A DNA stretch of 48,606 bases from positions 1-48,606 of the forward strand of contig JAAXWU010000003.1 of the NCBI GenBank assembly GCA_013334855.1, read 5' to 3'. The translations under genes and the position numbers were made by a program. The notes under the pieces are model-generated. The model did no database searches. It worked only from the letters and a program-made list of their open reading frames with translations, and was not told the origin of the DNA. The DNA comes from Chlorobaculum sp. (GTDB lineage: Bacteria > Bacteroidota > Chlorobiia > Chlorobiales > Chlorobiaceae). The first letter of the stretch is position 1, and the number at the start of each line of letters is the position of its first letter. Shown one piece after another: positions 34,156 to 43,338 of this stretch.

Positions 34156-34587
34156 ATGAATCGCATGAACCATCGAATCACAGTACTGCTCTTCTGGATG
34201 CTTTCCGCGCTGCTCGGCGCATGTGGCGGCCAGAAAAATGAGCAGGCGGCATCGCCATCCGCCGCAGTCACGGCTCCCGTCGCGACGGCCAAAGTCGAGA
34301 CGGTGAAAGAATTCGTGGACGGCGCGGGCCGGAAGATGTTGCTTGTACCGACTTCGTCGGTCATCAGCAGAGTCGGTTCCGATCAGGTTTTCGTTGTTGG
34401 CCCGGACAGCATCGTTGCGCTCCGGTGGGTCAGCACAGGCCACGCACTGGGTGCAAGCACCATCGTGCTCGGCGGCCTTGAAAAGGGAGAGACGGTCGTC
34501 GTCTCTCCCGCGGCAGAGCTGCGCGAGGGCACAAAAGTTTCAACAGACAAGCACACGCAAGACAGAGCGAAGGAGGCTCAACACTAA
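34156..34587 (+). CDS. Shortened periplasmic adaptor (membrane fusion) lipoprotein
   Basis: A protein of 143 residues, against about 350 for normal RND adaptors. A lipoprotein signal with lipobox LLGAC gives a lipid-anchored Cys. PVATAKVETVKEFVDG looks like the adaptor N-terminal strand, but then it goes straight to LLVPTSSVI and VGPDSIVALRWVSTG...GLEKGETVVVSP, which is the C-terminal membrane-proximal domain. The lipoyl, hairpin and most of the barrel domains are absent. Frame, signal and coupled stop (TAATG with the pump gene) are intact, so it is probably a working short form rather than a pseudogene. Confidence 0.82.
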   Translation: MNRMNHRITVLLFWMLSALLGACGGQKNEQAASPSAAVTAPVATAKVETVKEFVDGAGRKMLLVPTSSVISRVGSDQVFVVGPDSIVALRWVSTGHALGASTIVLGGLEKGETVVVSPAAELREGTKVSTDKHTQDRAKEAQH

Positions 34588-37500
34588 TGAATGAAGGTAT
34601 AGCCGGCAGGCTTGCAAAGCAGTTCATCAACTCGAAGATAACGCCGCTTCTCATGCTGGCCTCTCTTCTGGTCGGTATCATGGCGACGTTCATGACGCCG
34701 CGCGAAGAGGAGCCGCAGATCGTCGTGCCGATGGTCGATATTTATATCCCCTATCCCGGCGCGAGTGCCGCCGAGGTGCAGGAGCGCGTGGCCAAGCCGA
34801 TCGAACGCGCCGTGACCGAAATCAAGGGAGTCGATTACGTCTACTCGACCGCGATGCCCGATTTCGCGCTCGTCACCGTCCGCTACAAGGTTGGCGACAG
34901 CGCCGAGGAGAGCATGGTCAAGCTCTGGGCGACGCTCATGAAATACATGGACAAGATGCCGCCCGGCGTGCAGATGCCGCTCATCAAGAAGGTCTCCATC
35001 GATGACGTGCCGGTGCTCAACCTCACCTTCTGGAGCAAGGACAAGAGTCCGTACGAGCTTCGCCGGATCGCCGTCAGCGTGGCCGACCAGGTCAAGCAGA
35101 CCGAGAGCATCGGTGATGTCGAGATCAAGGGCGGCCTGAAGCGTCAGGTCAGGGTGATGCTCGACAAGGGCAAGCTCATGCGTTTCAATATCACGCCGTT
35201 GCAGATCGCCCGCCAGATTCAGAGCACCAACAGCCAGATGACCTCGGGTGATTTCAAGGATATGAACGAAGCTATCGTCGTCAAGTCGGGCAAGTTCCTG
35301 CAAAGCAAGGAGGATGTCGGCAACATCGTGGTCGGCATCTATGGCGCTGCGCCGGTGATGCTGAAGGATGTGGCCGAAGTCACCGATGGCCCCGAAGAGG
35401 TCAACAACTATACCGAATTCGGCTGGGGCGCGGCTTCCGGCCAGAAAGACAAGGCTGACTATCCCGCCGTGACCCTCACGGTTGCCAAGCGGCAGGGGGC
35501 GGACGCCACCATGCTGGCCAACAAGGTGATGGAGAAGGTCGAGGGGATGAAGGGTTCGGTCATTCCGGCGGATGTCACCGTGACCGAGACGAGGAACTAT
35601 GGCGAGACCGCTTCGGAAAAAGTGTTTACCCTGCTCGAACACCTCATCATGGCGGTGGTCGCCGTGACGATTGTCGTCGGCTTCTTCCTCGGCTGGCGTG
35701 GCGCTCTGGTGGTCTTCATGTCGGTGCCGATCACCTTCGCGCTCACGCTGCTGGTGTATTTCCTGCTCGATTATACGCTCAACCGGGTGACGCTTTTCGC
35801 GCTCATCTTCGTGACCGGCATCGTGGTCGATGACTCGATCATCATCGCCGAGAACATTCACCGCCACTTCGCCATGAAGCGGCAGCCGAAGCTGATGGCG
35901 GCCATCACGGCAATCAGCGAAGTCGGCAACCCGACGATCCTGGCCACCTTCACGGTTATCGCGGCGGTGCTGCCGATGGTCTTCGTCTCCGGCCTGATGG
36001 GGCCTTACATGAGCCCGATGCCGATTGGCGCGTCGATGGCCATGATCTTCTCGCTGCTGGTCGCGCTCATCGCCACTCCCTGGCTCTCCTTCCGCCTGCT
36101 GAAGACGGACGAGGGGCACCACGAGGAGTACGACATCCGCAAGACCGGTTACTACAAGATGTTCGACAAGGTGCTCACCCCCTTCATCGACAGCACCTTC
36201 AAGACCTGGCTCGCCTTTGGCGTGGTCGGTCTGATGCTGGTTGGCGCTATCGCGATGGTTCCGCTCAAGATGGTACAGATGAAGATGTTGCCATTCGACA
36301 ACAAGAACGAGTTCCAGGTGATCATCGACATGCCGGAGGGCACGGGACTCGAACGGACGGCGCAGGTGGCAAAGGAGATTTCGGGCTACCTCAAGACCGT
36401 GCAGGAGGTGCAGAGCAGCCAGTACTATGTTGGCGTCAACGCGCCGATCAACTTCAACGGTCTGGTGCGTCACTACTATCTCAGGCGCGGCGACAACAAG
36501 GCCGACATCCAGGTGAACCTGATTCACAAGGGCGAGCGCAGCACGCAGAGCCACGACATCGCCGAGCGCGTGCGTCCCGAGGTGCAGAAGATCGCCATGA
36601 AGTATGGCGCGAACGCCAAGATCGTCGAGATTCCTCCAGGCCCGCCGGTGCTCTCCACCATCGTGGCCGAGATTTACGGCCCGGATCAGGCGTCGCGTAT
36701 CGCGCTGGCCAAAGAGGTCAAGAAGGCTTTCGCCTCGACCCCCGGCGTGGTTGACGTGGACTGGATGGTCGAGGCCGACCAGAAGGTGTACGATCTGGTG
36801 ATCAACAAGGAACGGGCAGCCTTCCGTGGCGTGACCGCCGAGCAGATCGCCCAGACGCTGCGCATGTCGCTCGCTGGCGTCGATGTGGGTCTCGTCCATC
36901 TGCCGGACGAGCGCGAACCGGTCACGATCCAGCTTCGCCTGCCGAAGGCTGACCGCACTTCGCTCCGAGATCTTTCCAACATCTTCGTGCAGTCGCAGGG
37001 GATGAACTCGCTGACTTCGAGGCTGCGCCCGGGAATGCAGATTCCGCTCTCCGAGCTGGTGACGATTCAGGAGAAGGTGCAGGACAAGAGCCTGTTCCGC
37101 AAAGACCTGAAGGATGTGGTCTACGTGACTGCCGACGTAGCGGTCGTGACTGAAAGCCCGGTTTACGCGATGCTCGAACTCGACAAGAAGATCGAGGCGC
37201 TCAAGCTGCCCGGCGGCTACAAGGTCAGCCCGCTTTACACCGCGCCGCCGAAAAACCAGAACAAGCTCGCCATGAAGTGGGACGGCGAGTGGCAGATCAC
37301 CTTCGAGGTGTTCCGCGATCTCGGCACGGCGTTCGCGGTGGTGCTGGTGATCATTTACATGCTCATCATCGGCTGGTTCCAGTCCTTCAAGACGCCGCTG
37401 ATCATGATGATTTCAATTCCGCTGAGCCTGGTGGGCATCATTCCCGGCCACTTTATTCACCACGCCTTCTTCACGGCTACGAGCATGATCGGCATGATCG

Positions 37501-37820
37501 CGCTGGCGGGCATCATGGTGAGGAACGCGGTGCTCTTGATCGACTTCATCCAGATTCGCCGCGAGGAGGGGATTGACCTGAAGCAGTCGGTCATCGAATC
37601 AGCGGCTGTCCGGACACGGCCCATCATTCTCACCTCGGGCGCGGTGGTTATCGGTTCGATTGTGATGCTTTTCGATCCTATATTTCAGGGACTGGCCATC
37701 TCGCTCATCTGGGGTGGCGTGCTCTCGACGATCCTGACGCTGGTGGTCGTTCCGCTGGTCTACTACCTGAGCGAGAAGAAGGGCGAGAAAAAGAGGCTCG
37801 AAAACATGAAGTCGGCATAA
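34587..37820 (+). CDS. RND efflux pump, inner membrane subunit
   Basis: A protein of 1077 residues with the full RND layout: TM1 near residue 20, large periplasmic loop, TM2-7, second loop, TM8-12. The proton relay acids are in TM4, GIVVDDSIIIAENIHRH. Residues such as PREEEPQIVVPMVDIYIPYPG identify the HAE-type/AcrB-like group common in sulfur and proteobacteria, rather than a clear CusA metal pump with its Met triad. It overlaps the adaptor stop by one base. The exported compound is unknown. Confidence 0.94.
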   Translation: MNEGIAGRLAKQFINSKITPLLMLASLLVGIMATFMTPREEEPQIVVPMVDIYIPYPGASAAEVQERVAKPIERAVTEIKGVDYVYSTAMPDFALVTVRYKVGDSAEESMVKLWATLMKYMDKMPPGVQMPLIKKVSIDDVPVLNLTFWSKDKSPYELRRIAVSVADQVKQTESIGDVEIKGGLKRQVRVMLDKGKLMRFNITPLQIARQIQSTNSQMTSGDFKDMNEAIVVKSGKFLQSKEDVGNIVVGIYGAAPVMLKDVAEVTDGPEEVNNYTEFGWGAASGQKDKADYPAVTLTVAKRQGADATMLANKVMEKVEGMKGSVIPADVTVTETRNYGETASEKVFTLLEHLIMAVVAVTIVVGFFLGWRGALVVFMSVPITFALTLLVYFLLDYTLNRVTLFALIFVTGIVVDDSIIIAENIHRHFAMKRQPKLMAAITAISEVGNPTILATFTVIAAVLPMVFVSGLMGPYMSPMPIGASMAMIFSLLVALIATPWLSFRLLKTDEGHHEEYDIRKTGYYKMFDKVLTPFIDSTFKTWLAFGVVGLMLVGAIAMVPLKMVQMKMLPFDNKNEFQVIIDMPEGTGLERTAQVAKEISGYLKTVQEVQSSQYYVGVNAPINFNGLVRHYYLRRGDNKADIQVNLIHKGERSTQSHDIAERVRPEVQKIAMKYGANAKIVEIPPGPPVLSTIVAEIYGPDQASRIALAKEVKKAFASTPGVVDVDWMVEADQKVYDLVINKERAAFRGVTAEQIAQTLRMSLAGVDVGLVHLPDEREPVTIQLRLPKADRTSLRDLSNIFVQSQGMNSLTSRLRPGMQIPLSELVTIQEKVQDKSLFRKDLKDVVYVTADVAVVTESPVYAMLELDKKIEALKLPGGYKVSPLYTAPPKNQNKLAMKWDGEWQITFEVFRDLGTAFAVVLVIIYMLIIGWFQSFKTPLIMMISIPLSLVGIIPGHFIHHAFFTATSMIGMIALAGIMVRNAVLLIDFIQIRREEGIDLKQSVIESAAVRTRPIILTSGAVVIGSIVMLFDPIFQGLAISLIWGGVLSTILTLVVVPLVYYLSEKKGEKKRLENMKSA

Positions 37821-37839
37821 CCTCAAACAGATACATCTG

Positions 37840-38148
37840 ATGAAAATGATCGCCATCATCGGTGACGAAGAGACCCGTCCGCTGATTCGCAAAATGTTCA
37901 CTGCCAACCAGGTCAGCCTGTTCAGCAGCATCGCCATCCGGGGATGCTCATGCGAGTCGGGCGGAGAGTCACGCGCATGGTGGCCCGCGGGCAAGGATAT
38001 TCCGAGCACCTACTCGTCGCTCTGCTTCGCGATTCTCGAAGACGAGAAGGCCGACAGGATCATGAACGAGATCGAGAAGAATCCCGTCGCCGCCGATCCC
38101 GCTTTTCCGGCGAAGGTCTTCATGATGAATGTCGAAAAGATGATCTGA
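37840..38148 (+). CDS. Small PII/DUF3240-like protein of the efflux operon
   Basis: A protein of 102 residues that follows the pump gene by 19 bases. MKMIAIIGDEETRPLIRKMF suggests a beta-alpha-beta ferredoxin-like start as in PII-type proteins, and the Cys pair in IRGCSCESGG could bind a metal or react with sulfur. DUF3240-like genes are known at the end of metal RND operons. Assignment is by position and fold impression. Confidence 0.6.
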   Translation: MKMIAIIGDEETRPLIRKMFTANQVSLFSSIAIRGCSCESGGESRAWWPAGKDIPSTYSSLCFAILEDEKADRIMNEIEKNPVAADPAFPAKVFMMNVEKMI

Positions 38149-38159
38149 GGAGCGCAGCC

Positions 38160-38807
38160 ATGGGAGTGAAGGTAGAACAGATCAGGACGGGCGGAGATCG
38201 CAATTTCGGCTATCTCTGCTCGGACGAGGCGACCGGCGAGGCGTTCGCGCTCGATCCCTCGAACTCGCCCGAGGCGCTGGTCGAGGCCGCCCGTCAGCAC
38301 GGCTGGCGGCTCGTCCAGGCCTTCTGCACCCACGGCCACAGCGACCACACCAACGGCAACGCGGAGTTCGAGCGTCTGACAGGCCTCCGCGTGCTGCTTT
38401 TCGGCGACCGCTGCGCCCGCACGGGCATCGAGGTCGCGGACGGCGCGAGCTTTCCGCTCGGCGAGGGCAGCATCTCCGTCATCCACACTCCCGGCCACAC
38501 GCCGGACTCGATCTGCATTCTGGCGGGCGAGGCGCTCTTCACCGGTGACACGCTCTTCGTGGGCAAGGTCGGCGGCACATGGAGCGACGCGGATGCCCGG
38601 CAGGAGTTCCGTTCCCTGCACGAGCGCTTGATGACGCTGCCGGAGACGGTTGGCGTATATCCCGGCCACGATTACGGCGTTGCGCCAGCGTCGACCATCG
38701 GTCAGGAAAAAAATACAAATCCGTTTTTGCTTCAGCCCGATGTAGAATCGTTCCTCGACTTGAAAAAAAACTGGGCGGCCTACAAAAAAACGCACGGAAT
38801 CGGCTGA
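38160..38807 (+). CDS. Metallo-beta-lactamase-fold hydrolase (glyoxalase II-like)
   Basis: A protein of 215 residues. The metal site THGHSDH (His58, His60, Asp62, His63), HTPGHTPDS and FTGDTLFVG, and the late His in YPGHDYG fit glyoxalase II and the persulfide dioxygenases of the same family. It starts 11 bases after the PII-like gene and is last in the efflux operon. In an operon with a CstR-like repressor a thiol or persulfide substrate is thinkable, but the oxygen-dependent dioxygenase role is unlikely in an anaerobe. Confidence 0.85.
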   Translation: MGVKVEQIRTGGDRNFGYLCSDEATGEAFALDPSNSPEALVEAARQHGWRLVQAFCTHGHSDHTNGNAEFERLTGLRVLLFGDRCARTGIEVADGASFPLGEGSISVIHTPGHTPDSICILAGEALFTGDTLFVGKVGGTWSDADARQEFRSLHERLMTLPETVGVYPGHDYGVAPASTIGQEKNTNPFLLQPDVESFLDLKKNWAAYKKTHGIG

Positions 38808-38958
38808 TTTTTTTGTCAGGCTCTTGATTTTTGATTCTTCTTTGCTTTACTTGAATGATTATGCTTTTTGCGGGTTTTTCTCCCGAAAAGCAGCCCTTCC
38901 TTCCGTGATATTAGTCTGACATAGCAACGACGCTATTAGTTTTCAAGCAATAGTAATG

Positions 38959-38978
38959 GGACAGTCTGTCCTTTTTTT
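38959..38978 (+). terminator. Terminator-like hairpin in the leader of the CBS gene
   Basis: GGACA-gtc-TGTCC at 38959-38971 is followed by seven T. It sits only 19 bases before the ATG of the next gene. It may end the upstream operon or attenuate the CBS gene. Confidence 0.45.
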
Positions 38979-38996
38979 AAACGAGAGAACATCGAT

Positions 38997-39443
38997 ATGG
39001 ATCAGCTCATCACCTTACGGACCCTTCCGGTTTCCGCCCTCATGCAGAAGGATTTCCATACCATCAAGGGCAGTTCGACGGTTGCCGAAGCGCTGCAGCT
39101 CATGAAAAAAACCGGCGAGAGCGGTCTCGTGGTGGAACCTCGCAACGAGGATGACTGCTACGGTATCGTGACCGAAAAGGACATTCTCGAAAAGGTGATC
39201 GATCCGGGCGAAGACCTGCATCGCGATCCGTGGAACACCCCGGTATTCCAGATCATGAGCAAGCCGATCATCAGCGTCAATCCGAGCATGAGGATCAAGT
39301 ACGCTCTGCGCCTGATGAAGCGCACCAACGTCCGGCGGCTCACCATCATGGATGGCAACAAGGTGATTGGAGTGCTGAACATGTCCGATGTTCTGCACGC
39401 TGTCGAGGAACTTCCGGTTCACGACAACCATATCGCGCTGTAA
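38997..39443 (+). CDS. CBS-domain pair protein
   Basis: A soluble protein of 148 residues made of two CBS motifs ([20 protein letters not shown]... [10 protein letters not shown] and [20 protein letters not shown]... [11 protein letters not shown]). Such pairs bind adenosyl compounds and regulate partners. No partner is shown; it precedes the succinate dehydrogenase operon by 134 bases. Confidence 0.9.
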   Translation: MDQLITLRTLPVSALMQKDFHTIKGSSTVAEALQLMKKTGESGLVVEPRNEDDCYGIVTEKDILEKVIDPGEDLHRDPWNTPVFQIMSKPIISVNPSMRIKYALRLMKRTNVRRLTIMDGNKVIGVLNMSDVLHAVEELPVHDNHIAL

Positions 39444-39533
39444 GCAAGCCCTTTCATCGACCGGGTTTAGCCGGGGCAATACCATCAAGAACGCACGGGC
39501 GTCGCGCAAAGCGATCAGCCCTTTTTCCAACCA

Positions 39534-39559
39534 GCATGTCTGTCAGGCGGCAGACATGC
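39534..39559 (+). promoter_or_regulatory. Hairpin touching the sdhA ribosome site
   Basis: GCATGTCTG pairs with CAGACATGC around an eight-base loop and ends directly at AAGGA (39560-39564), the likely sdhA ribosome site. It may tune translation or be an mRNA-stabilising 5' structure. Confidence 0.4.
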
Positions 39560-39577
39560 AAGGAATTCCGATTGTCT

Positions 39578-41281
39578 ATGAAACCATTTGATATCGTCAT
39601 CGTCGGCGGTGGCGGTGCCGGACTTTATGCGGCCATGGAGGCCATGAAGACCAATCCGGGGCTGAATATCGCCGTGCTTTCGAAAATTTATCCGAACCGC
39701 TCCCACACCTCGGCGGCCCAAGGCGGCGCGAATGCGGCGCTGGCCAACAAGGCCAAGGACGACACGGTCGAGATGCACATTTTCGATACCATCAAGGGCA
39801 GCGACTACCTCGCCGACCAGGATGCCGTCGAGGTGCTCTGCTCCGAAGCGCCGAAGATCATCCGCGAACTCGACAACATGGGCACGCCGTGGTCGAGGAT
39901 GGATGACAAGACCATCGCCCAGCGCCCCTTCGGCGGCGCGGGCCGTCCGCGCTGCTGCTACTGCGCCGACAAGACTGGCCACACCATCCTCCAGACGCTT
40001 TACGAACAGTGCCTGCGCAAAGGGGTGATTTTTTTCAACGAATATTTCGCGCTCGACCTTTCCGTCGATGGCAGCCGTTCGCGCGGCCTCATCGCCATGA
40101 ATATCAAGACCGGCAAGATCGAGGCGTTCCCGGCAAAGACGGTGATTTTCGCCACCGGCGGTTACGCCAAGATGTACTGGAACCGCTCCAGCAACGCGGC
40201 GGGCAATACCGGCGACGGGCAGGCGATCACCTACCGTGCGGGCATTCCGCTCAAGGATATGGAGTTCGTGCAGTTCCACCCGACCGGCCTGCGCAAGAGC
40301 GGTCTGCTCGTGACCGAGGGGGCGCGCGGCGAGGGCGGCTACCTGACCAACGCGCTCGGCGAGCGCTTCATGTCGCGCTACGCTCCTGAAAAGATGGAGC
40401 TTGGGCCGCGTGATCTCGTTTCCCGCTCGCTTGAAACCGAGATTCTCGAAGGGCGCGGCTTCGACAGCCCGGCTGGCAAATACCTGCATCTCGACCTTCG
40501 CCATCTCGGCGCGGACATCATCAAATCGCGTCTGCCGCAGATTCGCGAGATGTGCATGTACTTCGAGGGTGTCGATCCGATCGACGATCCTGTGCCGGTC
40601 AGGCCGACGGCGCACTACTCGATGGGCGGTATCGATACCGACAACCTCGGACGCACGGTCATGCAGGGGGTCTACGCCGCCGGCGAGTGCGGCTGCGTTT
40701 CGGTGCATGGCGCGAACCGTCTCGGCGGCAACTCGCTGCTCGACATTCTCGTCTTCGGTCGCATCGCCGGAAGGGCCGCTGCCGAAGAGTGCCAGAAGTT
40801 CAATCCGACCTCCATTCCTGAAGGCGAACTGGCTGAAAAGGAGCATGAGCTGCGCAGCTTCATGCAGCCCAAAGGGCATTACGAGCGCTACGGCGCTCTG
40901 CGCGAGGAGCTGGGTCACACGCTTGGCATGAACGTCGGCATCTTCCGCGAAGCATCGAAAATCAAGCTTGGCATCAAGGAGATCGAAAGCCTCAAGGAGC
41001 GCTTCGAGCACGTCAGGGTCTTCGATACCGGCGATATATACAATACCAATCTGCTCCAAGTGCTCGAACTGAAGAACATGCTCGACCTGGCCGAAACCGT
41101 GGCCGCGGGCGCACTCGTCAGGGAGGAGAGCCGCGGTTCGCACACCCGGACCGACTTCCCGACGCGCAACGACGAGAAGTGGCACAAGCACACCATCTAT
41201 ACGATGGAGGGCGGGCATCCGAAGATCGGCTACAAGCCGGTCACGATGGGACGCTACGAGCTTCAGGAACGAACCTATTAA
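39578..41281 (+). CDS. sdhA: Succinate dehydrogenase/fumarate reductase flavoprotein subunit
   Basis: A protein of 567 residues. FAD-binding IVGGGGAGLYAAMEA, covalent-flavin His43 in SHTSAAQGG, and the active-site HPTGLRKSG, EGARGEGGY and RPTAHYSMGG are all present. In green sulfur bacteria the enzyme works as fumarate reductase in the reductive TCA cycle. The start at MKPFDIVIVGG is fixed by family conservation; the frame is open far upstream through the CBS gene. Next gene 15 bases on. Confidence 0.95.
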   Translation: MKPFDIVIVGGGGAGLYAAMEAMKTNPGLNIAVLSKIYPNRSHTSAAQGGANAALANKAKDDTVEMHIFDTIKGSDYLADQDAVEVLCSEAPKIIRELDNMGTPWSRMDDKTIAQRPFGGAGRPRCCYCADKTGHTILQTLYEQCLRKGVIFFNEYFALDLSVDGSRSRGLIAMNIKTGKIEAFPAKTVIFATGGYAKMYWNRSSNAAGNTGDGQAITYRAGIPLKDMEFVQFHPTGLRKSGLLVTEGARGEGGYLTNALGERFMSRYAPEKMELGPRDLVSRSLETEILEGRGFDSPAGKYLHLDLRHLGADIIKSRLPQIREMCMYFEGVDPIDDPVPVRPTAHYSMGGIDTDNLGRTVMQGVYAAGECGCVSVHGANRLGGNSLLDILVFGRIAGRAAAEECQKFNPTSIPEGELAEKEHELRSFMQPKGHYERYGALREELGHTLGMNVGIFREASKIKLGIKEIESLKERFEHVRVFDTGDIYNTNLLQVLELKNMLDLAETVAAGALVREESRGSHTRTDFPTRNDEKWHKHTIYTMEGGHPKIGYKPVTMGRYELQERTY

Positions 41282-41296
41282 TCCGAAGGACTTTCA

Positions 41297-42334
41297 ATGA
41301 GCGATTCAACGATACAGCATCACGAGGAGAGCCGCGATGTGACCTTCAGGGTTCACCGGTTCAATCCACAGGTTGACAGCAAGCCCTATTTCGACGACTA
41401 CACGATCAGGCTCGAAAAGGGTATCACCGTGCTCAGGGCTATCAACTATATCAAGGAGCATGTCGATTCGAGCCTGACCTTCCGGGCTTTCTGCCAGGCA
41501 GGCATCTGCGGTTCGTGCGCCATGCGGATCAACAACATGTCCAAGCTCGCCTGCACCACGCAGGTGTGGGACGAACTCGACAAAGCCCGTGAACCGGGGG
41601 TCATCAAGGTCGAGCCGCTTCGCAATCTGCCGCACATCAAGGATCTGGTGGTCGAGATGGATCCGCTGGTCGGCAAGATGCAGAAATACTCCAACTGGGT
41701 CGATTCAAAGATGCCCGAGGAGCAGTGGGGCAAGAAGGAGTTCCTCGTCTCCGAGGAGGAGTTCCTCGCCTACGACAAGGCGACCGACTGCATTCTCTGC
41801 GCGTCGTGCGTGTCGGAGTGCACCATTCTCCGGGCGCACAAGGAGTATGTGTCGCCAGCGGTGCTGCTCAAGTCATACCGCATGAATGTAGACAGCCGTG
41901 ACGCGATGCACGACCAGCGTCTGGCTGGCCTGGTGCAGGATCACGGCGTGTGGGATTGCACCCACTGCTATCGCTGCCAGGAGACCTGCGTCAAGAATAT
42001 TCCGATCATGGACGCCATTCACGGCATCCGTGAGGACGCCTACGCCAGCCGTGGCTCGAAGGACACCAGTGGCGCACGCCATGCCGAGGCCTTCATGGAC
42101 GATATCGAGAAGAAGGGCAAGCTGGTCGAGGCGACCCTGCCGATCAGAACCAATGGCGTCGTCTGGACGCTCAAGAACCTCTTGCCGATGGCCGTCAAGA
42201 TGGTGATCAAGCGCCGCACGCCGCCGCCGCCGCCGCTGGTGAAGGCCTCCAAGGGCATCGACGCCCTGCGCAAGGAGTTCAAGGAGATGACCAGCCATGT
42301 GGGCAAGGATCACGAAAAAAAATCCGGAGAATAA
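41297..42334 (+). CDS. sdhB: Succinate dehydrogenase/fumarate reductase iron-sulfur subunit
   Basis: A protein of 345 residues, longer than the usual 240. The [2Fe-2S] Cys are 66, 71, 74 and 86 (CQAGICGSC...C); further sets are CILCASCVSEC and CTHCYRCQETC for the [4Fe-4S]/[3Fe-4S] clusters. A C-terminal extension of about 90 residues ends in a charged tail. Five bases separate it from sdhE. Confidence 0.95.
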   Translation: MSDSTIQHHEESRDVTFRVHRFNPQVDSKPYFDDYTIRLEKGITVLRAINYIKEHVDSSLTFRAFCQAGICGSCAMRINNMSKLACTTQVWDELDKAREPGVIKVEPLRNLPHIKDLVVEMDPLVGKMQKYSNWVDSKMPEEQWGKKEFLVSEEEFLAYDKATDCILCASCVSECTILRAHKEYVSPAVLLKSYRMNVDSRDAMHDQRLAGLVQDHGVWDCTHCYRCQETCVKNIPIMDAIHGIREDAYASRGSKDTSGARHAEAFMDDIEKKGKLVEATLPIRTNGVVWTLKNLLPMAVKMVIKRRTPPPPPLVKASKGIDALRKEFKEMTSHVGKDHEKKSGE

Positions 42335-42339
42335 GCCGT

Positions 42340-43191
42340 ATGAAGCGTTACGCCTACTATCAGAGCTGTATAAACGAATCGATGACCAAGGAGGTCGATC
42401 GCTCCATCGAGCTGTGGCAGCACGACCTCGGCATCGAGATGGTCAAGATGCACGAGAGCGCCTGTTGCGGAGGCAGCAACCTCGATTACGTGAGTCCGAA
42501 GCATTTCGCTCTCGTCAATGGTCGCAATATCGCCACCGCCGAAAAGCAGGGACTCGACCTGGTGGTCTCCTGCAACACCTGCCTGATGACCATCCGGAGC
42601 GCCAAGAAGAAGCTCGACGAGTCCGCCGAGCTGCGCAACGAGGTCAACGAGATACTGCGCAAGGAGGGACTCGAATATCGCGGCACGTCACAGGTGCGCC
42701 ACCTGCTCTGGGTGCTCATCGACGACGTCGGTCTCGACGTCATCCGCAAGAAGGTGAAAAATCCGCTCTCGAAGCTCCGCATCGCCCCCTTCTACGGCTG
42801 CCATATCCTTCGTCCCTCCACCGTGCTCGGCAAGGACAATCCGCTCGAACCGACCTCGCTCGACCAGTTGCTCGACGCGCTGGGCGGCAAAACGATCTCC
42901 TACGAGCACAAGAACCGCTGCTGCGGCTTCCACACGCTGCTGGTCGCCGAGGAGGAATCGCTGAACGTGGCCGCCGAAGCGCTGAAGGAGGCTATGGACG
43001 AGAAGGCCGACTGCATCGTCACCCCATGCCCGCTCTGCCACACCGTGCTCGACGGCTACCAGGGCAAGGCGCTCAAGCAGAACGGCCTCAAAGGCTCGAT
43101 TCCGGTGCTTCATCTCTCCGAAGTGGTGGGTCTCGCGCTCGGTTACTCTGACCGTCAGCTCGGCATCAAGCGGCATATTGTAACGGTCTGA
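42340..43191 (+). CDS. sdhE: CCG-domain subunit of class E succinate dehydrogenase (SdhE/HdrB-like)
   Basis: A protein of 283 residues with two cysteine-rich CCG domains: SACCGGSN with CNTCL, and RCCGFH with CPLC. The same fold is in heterodisulfide reductase subunit B, where it binds non-cubane clusters. It replaces the heme-bearing membrane anchor of usual SDH; no SdhC/D-type anchor is found in the operon. The gene is often annotated sdhC in Chlorobi. A terminator follows. Confidence 0.92.
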   Translation: MKRYAYYQSCINESMTKEVDRSIELWQHDLGIEMVKMHESACCGGSNLDYVSPKHFALVNGRNIATAEKQGLDLVVSCNTCLMTIRSAKKKLDESAELRNEVNEILRKEGLEYRGTSQVRHLLWVLIDDVGLDVIRKKVKNPLSKLRIAPFYGCHILRPSTVLGKDNPLEPTSLDQLLDALGGKTISYEHKNRCCGFHTLLVAEEESLNVAAEALKEAMDEKADCIVTPCPLCHTVLDGYQGKALKQNGLKGSIPVLHLSEVVGLALGYSDRQLGIKRHIVTV

Positions 43192-43200
43192 ACGAATAAC

Positions 43201-43238
43201 TGTGAAGGGCGTCTCTGAAGGGCGCCCTCACGTTTTAA
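43201..43238 (+). terminator. Terminator of the sdh operon
   Basis: GTGAAGGGCG pairs with CGCCCTCAC (one bulged A) and is followed by GTTTTAAAA, ten bases after the sdhE stop. Confidence 0.65.
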
Positions 43239-43338
43239 AATCTGGCTGAAAAAGCGTACCTTTGCACCAGATTTATTTAATGTCCAGCATTATTTCCGGG
43301 ACAGCTCTTTTCCCAACATCAATAACCACTCGCACTCC

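Noticed and set aside
34584-36899. 771-residue open frame on the minus strand opposite the RND pump gene
   Set aside because: His/Asp/Arg-rich translation typical of the antisense of a GC-rich gene; the plus-strand pump has full family motifs.
39515-41218. 567-residue open frame opposite sdhA
   Set aside because: Antisense of a clear flavoprotein gene; low-complexity composition.
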